The translations under genes and the position numbers were made by a program. Positions 54,090 through 61,997 of a stretch of DNA of 64,000 nucleotides are shown piece after piece. Each line of letters begins with the position of its first letter. The first letter of the stretch is position 1. The notes beneath the pieces were generated by a model, which made no database searches, was not told the DNA's origin, and worked only from the letters and a program-made list of their open reading frames with translations. Source of the stretch: Bacillus sp. BP-3 (GTDB lineage: Bacteria > Bacillota > Bacilli > Bacillales > Bacillaceae_G); assembly GCF_028401955.1 (NCBI RefSeq), contig NZ_JAQOTJ010000003.1, positions 186,001-250,000 of the forward strand. Direction: 5' to 3'.

Positions 54090-54713
54090 TTGAGCCAGGA
54101 CTTAATTTCGAAAAAAGATTTGTTAGATCTTACAGGGATTTCCTATGGTCAGCTATATAGGTGGAAAAGAAAAAACTTAATACCCGAAGATTGGTTTGTG
54201 CGAAAATCAACGTTTACAGGGCAGGAAACGTTTTTTCCGAAAGAAAAGATTTTAGATAGAATAGAAAAAATACAGACGATGAAAGAAAATTTGTCTCTTG
54301 ATGATTTGGCTGACATGTTCTCACCAAATGTGAATGAGGTTTGTTTAACAAAGGAAGGAATTATACAACGTGGAATCGCTTCAGAGTCAGTAGTTAATTT
54401 CTTTATAGAACAAAATCAAGAAATGGCTGAATTTCATTTTGCAAAAATCCTTTTTATTTATATTTTAGAAAAGGTGCTTCAGTCTGGAGAGATTAGCCTT
54501 GAAGAAGGAAAAATGATGTTACATGTTTTAAATGAGCACTATGAAATGATGAAGAATAAACAGGGTGAACTTATTTTCATTCGAAAATTAGGTATTTCAA
54601 CATGTTTCTTACTTTCGAATGTAGAGGATTTATATTTTGATCAAGGTACGAAAATCGTTTTACGTTTACCTTTAATGATTTGTACAGAAGAATTAAAAAC
54701 AAAGTTATTATGA
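54090..54713 (+). CDS. yhbD: YhbD-family (DUF4004) MerR-like DNA-binding protein
   Basis: A 207-residue protein starting at TTG 54090 behind AGAAGGGAGAG. Residues 1-55 read as a MerR-type helix-turn-helix: LISKKDLLDLTGISYGQLYRWKRKNLIPEDWF, with the wing RKSTFTGQETFFPKEKI. The rest is helical and family-specific. In B. subtilis yhbD precedes the bactofilin genes yhbE and yhbF, the same order as here. An upstream dyad TTCACAGTG...CACTGAA (about 54033-54065) may belong to its regulation. Confidence 0.85.
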   Translation: MSQDLISKKDLLDLTGISYGQLYRWKRKNLIPEDWFVRKSTFTGQETFFPKEKILDRIEKIQTMKENLSLDDLADMFSPNVNEVCLTKEGIIQRGIASESVVNFFIEQNQEMAEFHFAKILFIYILEKVLQSGEISLEEGKMMLHVLNEHYEMMKNKQGELIFIRKLGISTCFLLSNVEDLYFDQGTKIVLRLPLMICTEELKTKLL

Positions 54714-54726
54714 TGGAGGGAAAATA

Positions 54727-55437
54727 GTGAAAACAGATGACTTGTTAATTAATGGATATGGAACGTCGAATGGAGGACAGTTTCGCAATGTACAATTAAA
54801 TGGAAAAGGGACTGTAAATGGGGATGTAGAATGTGTGGATTTTGAATGTAATGGTTCTGGTCATGTAAATGGAGATATAAAAGCTGAGACAGTAAAAATA
54901 AGCGGTTCTGGAAAGATAAATGGAAAACTAGATGCCATGCAAATGAGCATTGAAGGCAGCGGCAATATACAACAGGATGTGGATGTAAGGAAAATAAAAA
55001 TTTCTGGCAAAGGAACAATTGGAGGACATGTATCTGGTGAGGACATGAATGTTAGCGGTAAAGCAATCATTGATGGGAATTGTGAAGTAGATACATTCAA
55101 ATCAGAAGGACAATTTATCGTGGGTGGCTTATTGAGTGCAGATGATATTTTTATTGATATGCACGGAGAATGTAAAGCAAAAGAAATAGGTGGTCAAACG
55201 ATTAACATAAAATATAGGAAATCCGCTTTAAGTTGGCTCTTTGAAACAATGTTTACTACTCGGATGGAAACAGAGTTAATAGAAGGGGACAATATTATAG
55301 TTGAGTATACAAATACGAAAACGATTCGAGGTAACAATGTTACGGTTGGCCCCAATTGTGAAATTAATCTTATTGAATATACAGGAGTTTGTACAATCGA
55401 TGAAAACGCTAACGTAAAAGAAAGTCGAAAAATTTAA
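54727..55437 (+). CDS. yhbE: Bactofilin-like polymer-forming protein 1
   Basis: A 236-residue protein made of repeated beta-helix turns: short strands with the pattern x-I/V-x-G-x-G-x-I-x-G-D (NGKGTVNGDVECVDFECNGSGHVNGDIKAETVKISGSG and so on), residues 5-145, then a conserved C-terminal part with VEYTNTKTIRGNNVTVGPNCEINLIEY. B. subtilis YhbE (BacE) and YhbF are bactofilin-type proteins reported to act in flagellar assembly. Coupled to yhbD by a 13-base gap. Start GTG at 54727 behind GGAGGG. Confidence 0.85.
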   Translation: MKTDDLLINGYGTSNGGQFRNVQLNGKGTVNGDVECVDFECNGSGHVNGDIKAETVKISGSGKINGKLDAMQMSIEGSGNIQQDVDVRKIKISGKGTIGGHVSGEDMNVSGKAIIDGNCEVDTFKSEGQFIVGGLLSADDIFIDMHGECKAKEIGGQTINIKYRKSALSWLFETMFTTRMETELIEGDNIIVEYTNTKTIRGNNVTVGPNCEINLIEYTGVCTIDENANVKESRKI

Positions 55438-55463
55438 ATTTTTAATAGAAAGGGAAAGATAGC

Positions 55464-56171
55464 ATGAAAGAACAGTATAACCTTAGTTTAAGTGGTTCTG
55501 GTAATTCATCGGGTGGTATCTACAAAAATGTCAAAATTCGCGGAGAAGGAACGATTTTGGATGATATTGATTGCGATGTGTTTAAGACGTATGGAGCGAG
55601 CGAAGTGCAAGGAAATGCAAAAGCACATACGGTAACTGTGTTTGGAGAAACGAAAATTCGTAGAGATTTGCATTCAGAAAATGTGAAGATTAACGGTAAT
55701 CTTGAAGTTGGTGGTTCGGCAGAAGTGAAACGTACAAAAGTACGAGGGATGTTTGACATTGGTGGAAATTTTACTGGCGAAGAGGTCGATGTAACGGGTG
55801 GAATAAATGTGAAAGGAAATTTAGAAGCAGAGAATTTCATATTAAATGGCGGTTTTACAATTACAGGTATGCTGAATGCTGGAAATATTAATATCATTAT
55901 AAGGTATGAGCACAGCAATGTAGAAGAAATAGGCGGCGAGAAAATTACAGTTCGAAAAAAATCATCGTTCTTTCCTTTCTCGAAACACGGAGGATATCTT
56001 CAGGCCAATGTAATCGAAGGAGATGAAATTTATCTTGAATATACAAAAGCTGATGTTATTCGAGGTAACAATGTTACGATTGGTCCAGGGTGTGAAGTCG
56101 GAGTAGTGGAATATCACGAAACTTACAAAAATGCGAATCAATCACTTGTGAAAGAATATAAACAAATATAG
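55464..56171 (+). CDS. yhbF: Bactofilin-like polymer-forming protein 2
   Basis: A 235-residue paralogue of the preceding protein, with the same beta-helix turns (GSGNSSGGIYKNVKIRGEG, EVDVTGGINVKGNLEAENFIL) and the same C-terminal block (LEYTKADVIRGNNVTIGPGCEVGVVEY). The duplication is old, since only the structural positions and the RGNNVT block are strongly shared. Three-gene operon yhbDEF; a terminator follows at 56238-56272. Pairs of bactofilins often co-polymerise. Confidence 0.85.
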   Translation: MKEQYNLSLSGSGNSSGGIYKNVKIRGEGTILDDIDCDVFKTYGASEVQGNAKAHTVTVFGETKIRRDLHSENVKINGNLEVGGSAEVKRTKVRGMFDIGGNFTGEEVDVTGGINVKGNLEAENFILNGGFTITGMLNAGNINIIIRYEHSNVEEIGGEKITVRKKSSFFPFSKHGGYLQANVIEGDEIYLEYTKADVIRGNNVTIGPGCEVGVVEYHETYKNANQSLVKEYKQI

Positions 56172-56237
56172 TGGAATACGGAAAACTATGATTTAAGAAC
56201 CGTTTTTTCGTGTATTATCTCAATAAAGAAATCGATG

Positions 56238-56272
56238 AAAAACACTCCCTTCATTTGAAGAGAGTGTTTTTA
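56238..56272. terminator. Terminator of the yhbDEF-like operon
   Basis: AAAAACACTCCCTTC pairs with GAAGAGAGTGTTTTT (one mismatch), loop ATTT. It also serves the convergent minus-strand gene. Confidence 0.8.
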
Positions 56273-56302
56273 TTATTAATGATTCAGAAACCTAAACTGA
56301 AA

Positions 56303-56623
56303 TTATTCTTCGATAATTTCGTATTCTTCATCTGCTAATAATAAAATTTGTAACTTCTTACCTTTATTATGTACTTCTATTACATCATATGTTCCTAATT
56401 TTTTCATTTTATTTGCTGAAGCATTTACCATTCCTTCAACAGAGTCGATTAAAATATCTTCTTCAACGTAGGATTCAGGTAAAGACATATCTTCAGTTTC
56501 TAATACACATGCATATAAATTTTCTAAATCAGTAGCTGATGGGTTTAATTCCTCAACATCAATAATATTTTTTATTGCATCTACATGTTCTTCTTTCGGT
56601 TGATATACTTTAATTTTAGCCAT
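56303..56623 (-). CDS. Small acidic protein of unknown function
   Basis: A 106-residue acidic soluble protein with IIDVEELNPSATDLENLYACV near the start and LGTYDVIEVHNKGKKLQILL near the end. No recognisable domain, signal or membrane segment. AAAGGAGAATAGA precedes the ATG, and a terminator lies behind, so it is probably a real single gene. Function not inferable. Confidence 0.7.
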   Translation of the reverse strand: MAKIKVYQPKEEHVDAIKNIIDVEELNPSATDLENLYACVLETEDMSLPESYVEEDILIDSVEGMVNASANKMKKLGTYDVIEVHNKGKKLQILLLADEEYEIIEE

Positions 56624-56732
56624 ATTCTATTCTCCTTTATTTCTTAATCTAAGAGGCTATATATTATTATAACGTTTTTTATGAAAAACATGAAATAGTA
56701 ATATGAATGTAAGTGAAGAAATAATATTTTTA

Positions 56733-56826
56733 TCCCGCATTAACGGGCAGTAAAAGTCCGATTGGTGAGGGCTTTCCATCAGTGGGAGATGAAAAAGTTC
56801 TCCACTGATGGAAGTTTCACTTTATT
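56733..56826 (+). repeat. bcr-like hairpin repeat, copy C
   Basis: CCCGCATTAACGGGCAGTAAAAGTCCGATTGGTGAGGGC, then a CCATCAGTGGGAGA...TCTCCACTGATGG hairpin, then AAGTTTCACTTTATTC. The left part pairs CCCG/CGGG. Same architecture and orientation as copies A and B. The rest of the 376-base gap 56624-56999 carries only the DegV promoter region; no gene is visible. Confidence 0.7.
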
Positions 56827-56999
56827 CGATTTTTTATTTATACTTGAGAAAAAAGTCATTGTTACTTCTTTGTGTGAATACAATATAGTAGAAACATGAT
56901 ATATAATATTTTTCACTTTCTTAATCTTTGTATTACATATATAATTTAGAAGAGACGAATCCGACTGTTTATTTATAAAAGAATTGAGGTTTACAAACA

Positions 57000-57857
57000 A
57001 TGACAATAAAAATTATTACAGATAGTGCGGCGGATTTACCGAAGGAGCTGCTCCATACTTATGATATAGAGGTTATTCCTCTTCGTGTATATGATGAACA
57101 AGAAAATGAATTTATTGACGGGGTAACACTAGATCCAATTGACTTACTTCGAAATATGAGAGAGGGAAAAATATATAGAACATCTTTACCTTCTTTAGAA
57201 AAAATCCAAGAGGTATTTACTACATACGCAAAACAAGATGTCGCATGTATTTATTTAGCTTTTTCTTCTGAGCTCTCTGGCACATATCAATCCTCTGTTC
57301 TTGTAAAAGAGGAAGTAAAAGAAAACTACCCTAATTTATCTTTAGAAATTATTGATACAAAATGTGTATCAACTGGTCAAGGATTAATCGTAGTAGAAGC
57401 TGCAAAAATGGCACAAGGCGGAGCTACTAAAGAGGAAATATTAAACCGTATTGCTTTTATGGCTAATCATATGGAGCACATATTTACGGTTGCGGATTTA
57501 CAATATTTGGTTCGTGGTGGGCGGTTAAGTAAAGTAGCAGGGTTTATAGGTGGCTTATTAAATATTAAGCCTATTTTAAATGTAGAAGATGGAAAACTTA
57601 TTCCGCTTGAGAAAATACGCGGCCGGAAGAAAGTATTTCAGCGTATAGTAGATATTATGGAAACAAGGGGTAAAGACCTTGGGAATCAAACAATTGGAAT
57701 TTCGCACGGCGATGATTTAGAAAGTGTAAACATTTTAACAGAAATGATTGCCGAAAAATTTGGATGCAAAGTATTTGTAGTAAATTCGATTGGTGCGGCT
57801 GTTGGAGCCCATGCTGGTCCGGGAACATTAGCTATCTTTTTCTTAAATGAAATATAA
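57000..57857 (+). CDS. DegV-family (FakB-like) fatty-acid-binding protein
   Basis: A 285-residue protein of full family length. KIITDSAADLPKELLHTYDIEVIPL starts it; YRTSLPSLEKIQEVF is the TS(Q/L)PS lipid carboxylate site; LAFSSELSGTYQSS, IDTKCVSTGQGLIV, LVRGGRLSKVAGFIGGLLNIKPIL and VVNSIGAAVGAHAGPGTLAIFF follow in order. FakB proteins present fatty acids to the kinase FakA for phosphorylation. The ATG follows TTGAGGT at nine bases. Monocistronic. Confidence 0.92.
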   Translation: MTIKIITDSAADLPKELLHTYDIEVIPLRVYDEQENEFIDGVTLDPIDLLRNMREGKIYRTSLPSLEKIQEVFTTYAKQDVACIYLAFSSELSGTYQSSVLVKEEVKENYPNLSLEIIDTKCVSTGQGLIVVEAAKMAQGGATKEEILNRIAFMANHMEHIFTVADLQYLVRGGRLSKVAGFIGGLLNIKPILNVEDGKLIPLEKIRGRKKVFQRIVDIMETRGKDLGNQTIGISHGDDLESVNILTEMIAEKFGCKVFVVNSIGAAVGAHAGPGTLAIFFLNEI

Positions 57858-57862
57858 GAAGG

Positions 57863-57899
57863 AAAAAGTCTCTTAAAATAAGAGGCTTTTTCTTTTTTG
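57863..57899 (+). terminator. Terminator of the DegV gene
   Basis: AAAAAGTCTCTT pairs with AAGAGGCTTTTT around AAAATA, followed by CTTTTTTG. Confidence 0.85.
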
Positions 57900-58089
57900 T
57901 TAATAACAGTTATTCATACAACTGTTTCGTTTTTTGGATCATATGTACTTTGGAAAATGAAATCCCTTATGTAGTGATAATAGATATACGTAATATTTTT
58001 AAGGACAAAACATTGATTTTAATATATAATTTTTATACATTAAATATTGTTATTTAGACGTTTAAAATTTATTTTAAGGATGTATACTC

Positions 58090-58320
58090 ATGAAAAACAT
58101 TGATTTTATTCTTGAAAGTGATGAGGTATTAAAGCCCTCAGAACGACTTATTTTATTACTATTAGAAAAACATAGAATACTATATACAAATGATTTACTT
58201 GTATTATCGAATTTATCGTATAAAACATTAGTGGATTCTCTAACAACACTCGTTATGAAATCTTATATAATTAAGGAAACTGGAAAAGGACGCAATCAAA
58301 ATAGATATAGTTTAATATAA
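58090..58320 (+). CDS. Small winged-helix-like protein
   Basis: A 76-residue protein: residues 20-75 read as a winged helix (SERLILLLLEKHRILYTNDLLVLSNLSYKTLVDSLTTLVMKSYIIKETGKGRNQNRYSLI), with the final Gly-Lys-Gly-x-Asn-x-x-x-Tyr being the wing. No other domain. It sits beside a tyrosine recombinase with a shared terminator between, and ahead of it is a 190-base AT-rich stretch. Probably a small DNA-binding regulator; family unknown. A weak TAAGGATG site precedes the ATG. Confidence 0.6.
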   Translation: MKNIDFILESDEVLKPSERLILLLLEKHRILYTNDLLVLSNLSYKTLVDSLTTLVMKSYIIKETGKGRNQNRYSLI

Positions 58321-58336
58321 AAACATTATTGTAAAC

Positions 58337-58375
58337 TAAAAGAGGGAGAGTTATAAATATACTCTTCCTCTTTTA
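58337..58375. terminator. Bidirectional terminator between wHTH gene and recombinase
   Basis: TAAAAGAGGGAGAGT pairs with ACTCTTCCTCTTTTA (one mismatch). The recombinase stop lies three bases beyond. Confidence 0.8.
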
Positions 58376-58378
58376 ATG

Positions 58379-59539
58379 TTAAAATTCATCATCACTAATT
58401 AAATTCCCAGCGTCATGATCTTTCATTAATCGTTGCTTCAAATAATTCTCTTTCGTTGTTCTATCATCTTTATGCCCAACAGCTGCCGCAATGATATGCG
58501 GTGGTAATTGTTTATAGTCATATAGGTATTGAACATAAAAATGGCGAAAGAAGTGTGGGGTTATTTTTTCATTTTTTGTAAACGATAAACATGTTTCTTT
58601 TATAATTTTGGTAATGTATTGTGACAGGTAATTTTCTTTATATTCTGTGTTATTTTTTGTTTGAAAAATTGTACCACCATGCTTGATTCCTAGCTCAATT
58701 GGCAAACGGCGCCGTATTCGAAAAGAAATGATTCGTTCAAACACAGCTTTATTAATGGGTACGATTCGTTCAGAATCTCCCTTTGTATTTACATAAAGAT
58801 AATAACGATTGCGTAATGAATCATATTCTAAATCTTCCCATTTTGCATGCGCAATTTCGGCAACACGTAATCCAGTTGTTGCTAATATGGAAAGCAGGGC
58901 ATAATTGATAGGATTATTTTTATAATAGGAAAGCAATTGTTTTACTTCTTCGTAAGATAACTCTCTTCTTGGTTTATGTTTTTTCGTTATCGTTGTACTT
59001 AGTATATCAATGTACAAAGGCTCTTTAATATATTCAATTTCATATAACCACTTTAGAAAAGAACGTGTAATGCGTAATTTTCTACTTATTGTTGATGGCT
59101 TATAGGTTTCATTTGATTGATAGGAAATAGCTTCTTCAGCAAGCCATTTTTGATAATTACGAATATGTCGTTTTCGTAAATTGATCCAAACTTTACCTTC
59201 TATGAAATGTTCCACATCCATTTGTAAAAATTCCATATGCTCTTTAATAAAAAAATAAAATTGTGATAAATCTCTAGAATAAAGAAGACGAGAGGTATCT
59301 TTTACTCGTCTTTCTTTATCAAAATGCGTTTGTCGATTTAAATAATAGTACAAAATTTCTTCATCAGAAAAACCGTCGTATGAGTATGTATGCTGACGTT
59401 CATTTTGCTCTTTTCGATTTTCAGCTTCTTTTATAAAATCTTCGTTCCATATTGCAATCGTATTTGCAAATTTTTCATTATTACTTTTATTATATAATAA
59501 CGAATATTGATTATGAATTGGTATAAAATTAAATTTCAT
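58379..59539 (-). CDS. Tyrosine recombinase (phage integrase family)
   Basis: A 386-residue enzyme with a complete catalytic set: Arg225 (TTGLRVAE), Lys253 (NTKGDSER), His329 and Arg332 (PHFFRHF), His356 (GHKD) and nucleophile Tyr366 (ENYLKQ). Residues 85-180 are the SAM-like core-binding domain. An 80-residue basic-acidic N-terminal extension is uncommon. The build recalls XerS-type single recombinases and plasmid or element resolvases. No phage genes are nearby. Divergent from a DNA-binding protein, with a 19-bp-arm palindrome between. Target site unknown. Confidence 0.88.
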   Translation of the reverse strand: MKFNFIPIHNQYSLLYNKSNNEKFANTIAIWNEDFIKEAENRKEQNERQHTYSYDGFSDEEILYYYLNRQTHFDKERRVKDTSRLLYSRDLSQFYFFIKEHMEFLQMDVEHFIEGKVWINLRKRHIRNYQKWLAEEAISYQSNETYKPSTISRKLRITRSFLKWLYEIEYIKEPLYIDILSTTITKKHKPRRELSYEEVKQLLSYYKNNPINYALLSILATTGLRVAEIAHAKWEDLEYDSLRNRYYLYVNTKGDSERIVPINKAVFERIISFRIRRRLPIELGIKHGGTIFQTKNNTEYKENYLSQYITKIIKETCLSFTKNEKITPHFFRHFYVQYLYDYKQLPPHIIAAAVGHKDDRTTKENYLKQRLMKDHDAGNLISDDEF

Positions 59540-59641
59540 ATTATATCAAATCCTTATTTGTTTCATTTATAGTAAGAATAAAAGAAAATAAAATATATCT
59601 AATATTTATTTTAAAGTGCATTTAAATAAAATACAATATTA

Positions 59642-59684
59642 ATTCTTAACCATAGAAAATCACACATTTTCTATGGTTAAGAAT
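59642..59684. repeat. Palindrome with 19-bp perfect arms between recombinase and DNA-binding gene
   Basis: ATTCTTAACCATAGAAAAT (59642-59660), CACAC, then the exact inverse (59666-59684). It lies in a 338-base very AT-rich gap (59540-59877) that has no gene. No T-run follows on either side, so a plain terminator is unlikely. Candidate roles: recombinase core site, operator of the adjacent DNA-binding protein, or a structured RNA end. Confidence 0.6.
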
Positions 59685-59877
59685 CTATTTGTAAATATTA
59701 ATTTTTATAAGTTGAATTAAAAAATATAAAATTTAATTTAAATATAAAAAGAGTTCACGTCTGTTGATACTATAATTATAGTTTTGTGTTTATATGTGTT
59801 ATAATAAGTTTATATTGTATAAAATTTATCTTTTAAGTTCAATTATATTTAGTTTTGATTAGAAAGGATTTATCTTT

Positions 59878-60861
59878 ATGTACGATCATACATACGAACA
59901 ATATATGGATACAAATGAGGTAAAAGAATATTTACGGATTTCAAATTTCACATTTAAGAAATTAATGAAAGAACATAAATTAACGCCAATTAATAAAGAC
60001 ACGTGGCGATTAGACGGAAGTTTTTTGTTTCGAAAAAATGAGGTTACTACATTACAATCTCAGTTACGTATAGAAGGAATTACGTTAAACCAAGCAAGTA
60101 AACAGTTTCATGTTAGTATGTATCAATTATGGAAATGGATTGAAGAAGGGGAGTTATCCTATACAATTCAAATGCATAGAAATAAAGAAACAAAGTTTGT
60201 ACAAGAAGAAGATGTAAAGAGTTTGGCTGAAAAATTAGATGATACCAATAGCCTTTATACATATTCTCGAAAATATAATGTTGTTTTATTTCAAAAATTT
60301 ATACATGGGAATACAATTGCACGCATAACCTCTATTCCAAAAAGGGGAGATATTATCGTAACAGATGAATTTGGAAATGAGATGACATTGCAGCAGGCAA
60401 AAGAAGGGGGCTTTTTTGCAGCATACCAGTTATCAGATAAGCCGAGAAGCCACCATCAAAAATTTGTGAAGTTTCGCTTTTTGAAAACACACAATTTACG
60501 AAGCGATATTTTTCAGCGAATGGATTTCTTATTGCAATATGTATCACCAAGAAACATTCGAATTTCAGAAGAACACAATTTTTGGATTGTTGAAATTCGC
60601 CAATCACTTATTCAAGTTCCTATGCAAATTCAACAAGAGTGGATCGATTCTCTTATGCCATACATAATAGAAGGGAAATTAGTAAAACGTCCTAATAATA
60701 GTATTTACTTAGATAGTAATAGTGTTACGAAAAGTATTGTACTTTCTTCATCAGAGTATCAATCTATCTCAAATATTGTAAATGAAGAAAAGATCTCAAT
60801 AGAGGAATTTATTACTTCAGCGATTCGAGAAAAATTAGATCGTTATATAATAAAATACTAA
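59878..60861 (+). CDS. Three-domain DNA-binding protein next to tyrosine recombinase
   Basis: A 327-residue protein. Residues 8-55 form an excisionase/MerR-like helix-turn-helix (MDTNEVKEYLRISNFTFKKLMKEHKLTPI), 65-115 a second one (GITLNQASKQFHVSMYQLWKWIEEGEL), both with the two-strand wing. The middle (140-285) is unknown. The C-terminus (about 288-325, SIVLSSSEYQSISNIVNEEKISIEEFITSAIREKL) has the look of a ribbon-helix-helix/CopG unit. This combination suggests an architectural or directionality factor for the divergent recombinase. AAAGGATTTATCTTT precedes the ATG. Confidence 0.65.
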   Translation: MYDHTYEQYMDTNEVKEYLRISNFTFKKLMKEHKLTPINKDTWRLDGSFLFRKNEVTTLQSQLRIEGITLNQASKQFHVSMYQLWKWIEEGELSYTIQMHRNKETKFVQEEDVKSLAEKLDDTNSLYTYSRKYNVVLFQKFIHGNTIARITSIPKRGDIIVTDEFGNEMTLQQAKEGGFFAAYQLSDKPRSHHQKFVKFRFLKTHNLRSDIFQRMDFLLQYVSPRNIRISEEHNFWIVEIRQSLIQVPMQIQQEWIDSLMPYIIEGKLVKRPNNSIYLDSNSVTKSIVLSSSEYQSISNIVNEEKISIEEFITSAIREKLDRYIIKY

Positions 60862-60894
60862 AAGACTTATTATGTTACAGATAAGTCTTTTTTT
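60861..60894 (+). terminator. Terminator of the DNA-binding-protein gene
   Basis: AAAGACTTAT pairs with ATAAGTCTTT followed by TTTTTAT. Confidence 0.85.
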
Positions 60895-61197
60895 ATACAA
60901 AAATACCCAAAACCTCTTAAAAATGACCCTTCAGATTCCTTTTTAAGAGAAGATAATGTATAGAGTAATACGATAAGATTCAATCCCTATAAAAATTCGT
61001 AAATGACCTTATAGAACCCTCAAATTAATTCGTTACCTTTAAAACCACAAGAAGTTTACATAATAATTTTATGTATTAGAAGATTGTATAAAATAGCAAA
61101 GAATAGATAACATTTTCTTATACATCTTGAAAATGATAATGTAATGTGATTATTTTGCAAACTCGTTTATTATGGATGATATAAATGGAGGATAGCT
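60895..61197. other. Non-coding gap ahead of the DJ-1/PfpI gene
   Basis: About 300 bases, no gene. It holds an inverted repeat CTCTTAAAAA (about 60915) / TTTTTAAGAG (about 60941), and probably the promoter of the next gene near 61155-61185 (TTGCAA with TATAAA at a long 19-base spacing). Nothing else was found. Confidence 0.4.
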
Positions 61198-61800
61198 ATG
61201 GAAATTCAGATTGTATTATTTGATGGATTTGACGAATTAGATGCGATAGGACCTTATGAAGTATTAAAACGGGCAAATGAGTTTGGAGCGAATTTCGATG
61301 TAAAAATGGTTTCATTACATTTGAAGTCGGTGACTGGATTTTATGGTTTAAAAGTTGAAGTGAATCAATTTCTTAGTGAAGACAACTGTCCAGATATTTT
61401 AATTGTACCAGGTGGTGGATGGAACCATAAAGGTGAGAAAGGAGCACGGATAGAAGCAGATAAAGGTGTATTACCTAAATGGATTGCTAAGTTTTATGAG
61501 AAAGGATCTATCATTGCTGGTGTTTGTACCGGAGGAATGTTAATGGCTGTTTCAGGCATAACAGTAGGACGGAAAATAACGATGCATCATCTTGCGCAAA
61601 AAGAACTGGCATCATACGGCTGTGAAGTACTAGGTGCTAGAATTGTTGATGATCATGACATTATTACTGCAAGAGGAGTAACATCCGGCGTTGATTTAGC
61701 TCTATGGATTATTGAACGTTTTGTAGGTTCTGAAGTAGCGTATTCCGTTGAAAGAAGACTGGAATATGAAAAAAGAGGTACTGTATGGCGAAGAACATAA
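61198..61800 (+). CDS. DJ-1/PfpI-family protein
   Basis: A 200-residue protein of the glutamine-amidotransferase-like superfamily. QIVLFDGFDELDAIGPYEVL with Glu13, ILIVPGGGWNH, the nucleophile elbow AGVCTGG (Cys110) and MHHLAQKELASYG-ARIVDDHDIITARGVTSGVDLALWIIERF match isonitrile hydratase/ThiJ-type members. The FDELDAIGPYEVL opening is typical of the InhA/isonitrile-hydratase group. Possible roles are isonitrile hydration or glyoxalase/chaperone activity; no partner gene is adjacent. ATGGAGGATAGCT precedes the ATG. Confidence 0.88.
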   Translation: MEIQIVLFDGFDELDAIGPYEVLKRANEFGANFDVKMVSLHLKSVTGFYGLKVEVNQFLSEDNCPDILIVPGGGWNHKGEKGARIEADKGVLPKWIAKFYEKGSIIAGVCTGGMLMAVSGITVGRKITMHHLAQKELASYGCEVLGARIVDDHDIITARGVTSGVDLALWIIERFVGSEVAYSVERRLEYEKRGTVWRRT

Positions 61801-61838
61801 TTTAAATTTGCAGAAGAAAAAAAGTAAATTTTTAAGGG

Positions 61839-61872
61839 AATCGGCATTTTATAATGAAGTGCTGATTTTTTA
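61839..61872 (+). terminator. Probable terminator of the DJ-1/PfpI gene
   Basis: AATCGGCA pairs with TGCTGATT (one G-T) around an AT-rich loop, followed by TTTTATTTAT. Confidence 0.6.
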
Positions 61873-61944
61873 TTTATACAGCTATTCATCGGCTACAAAA
61901 TAAAAAAATGAGAAATATAGCTTTCTATATGTAAAAACAAATGA

Positions 61945-61985
61945 TATAATTTCAATCAAAGTGTAATAATACACTTTGATTGAAA
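61945..61985 (+). promoter_or_regulatory. -10 box fused to a 16-bp-arm inverted repeat (operator or leader hairpin)
   Basis: TATAAT (61945-61950) runs directly into TTTCAATCAAAGTGTA (61950-61965), loop ATAA, and the exact inverse TACACTTTGATTGAAA (61970-61985), which borders the AAAGGGGAGG ribosome site. The repeat covers the expected transcription start. Either an operator for an unlinked repressor or a 5' mRNA hairpin for stability. Confidence 0.6.
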
Positions 61986-61997
61986 GGGGAGGATAAA

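Noticed and set aside
55520-55918. 132-codon minus-strand frame inside the second bactofilin gene
   Set aside because: Antisense shadow caused by the repetitive beta-helix codons.
59642-59684. Palindrome as a dif-like chromosome resolution site
   Set aside because: Perfect 19-bp arms with a 5-base centre do not resemble the asymmetric 28-bp dif sites of Bacillus.
61130-61150. Possible Fur box ahead of the DJ-1/PfpI gene (AATGATAATGTAATG)
   Set aside because: Only the left half-site matches; the right half is not an inverse of it.
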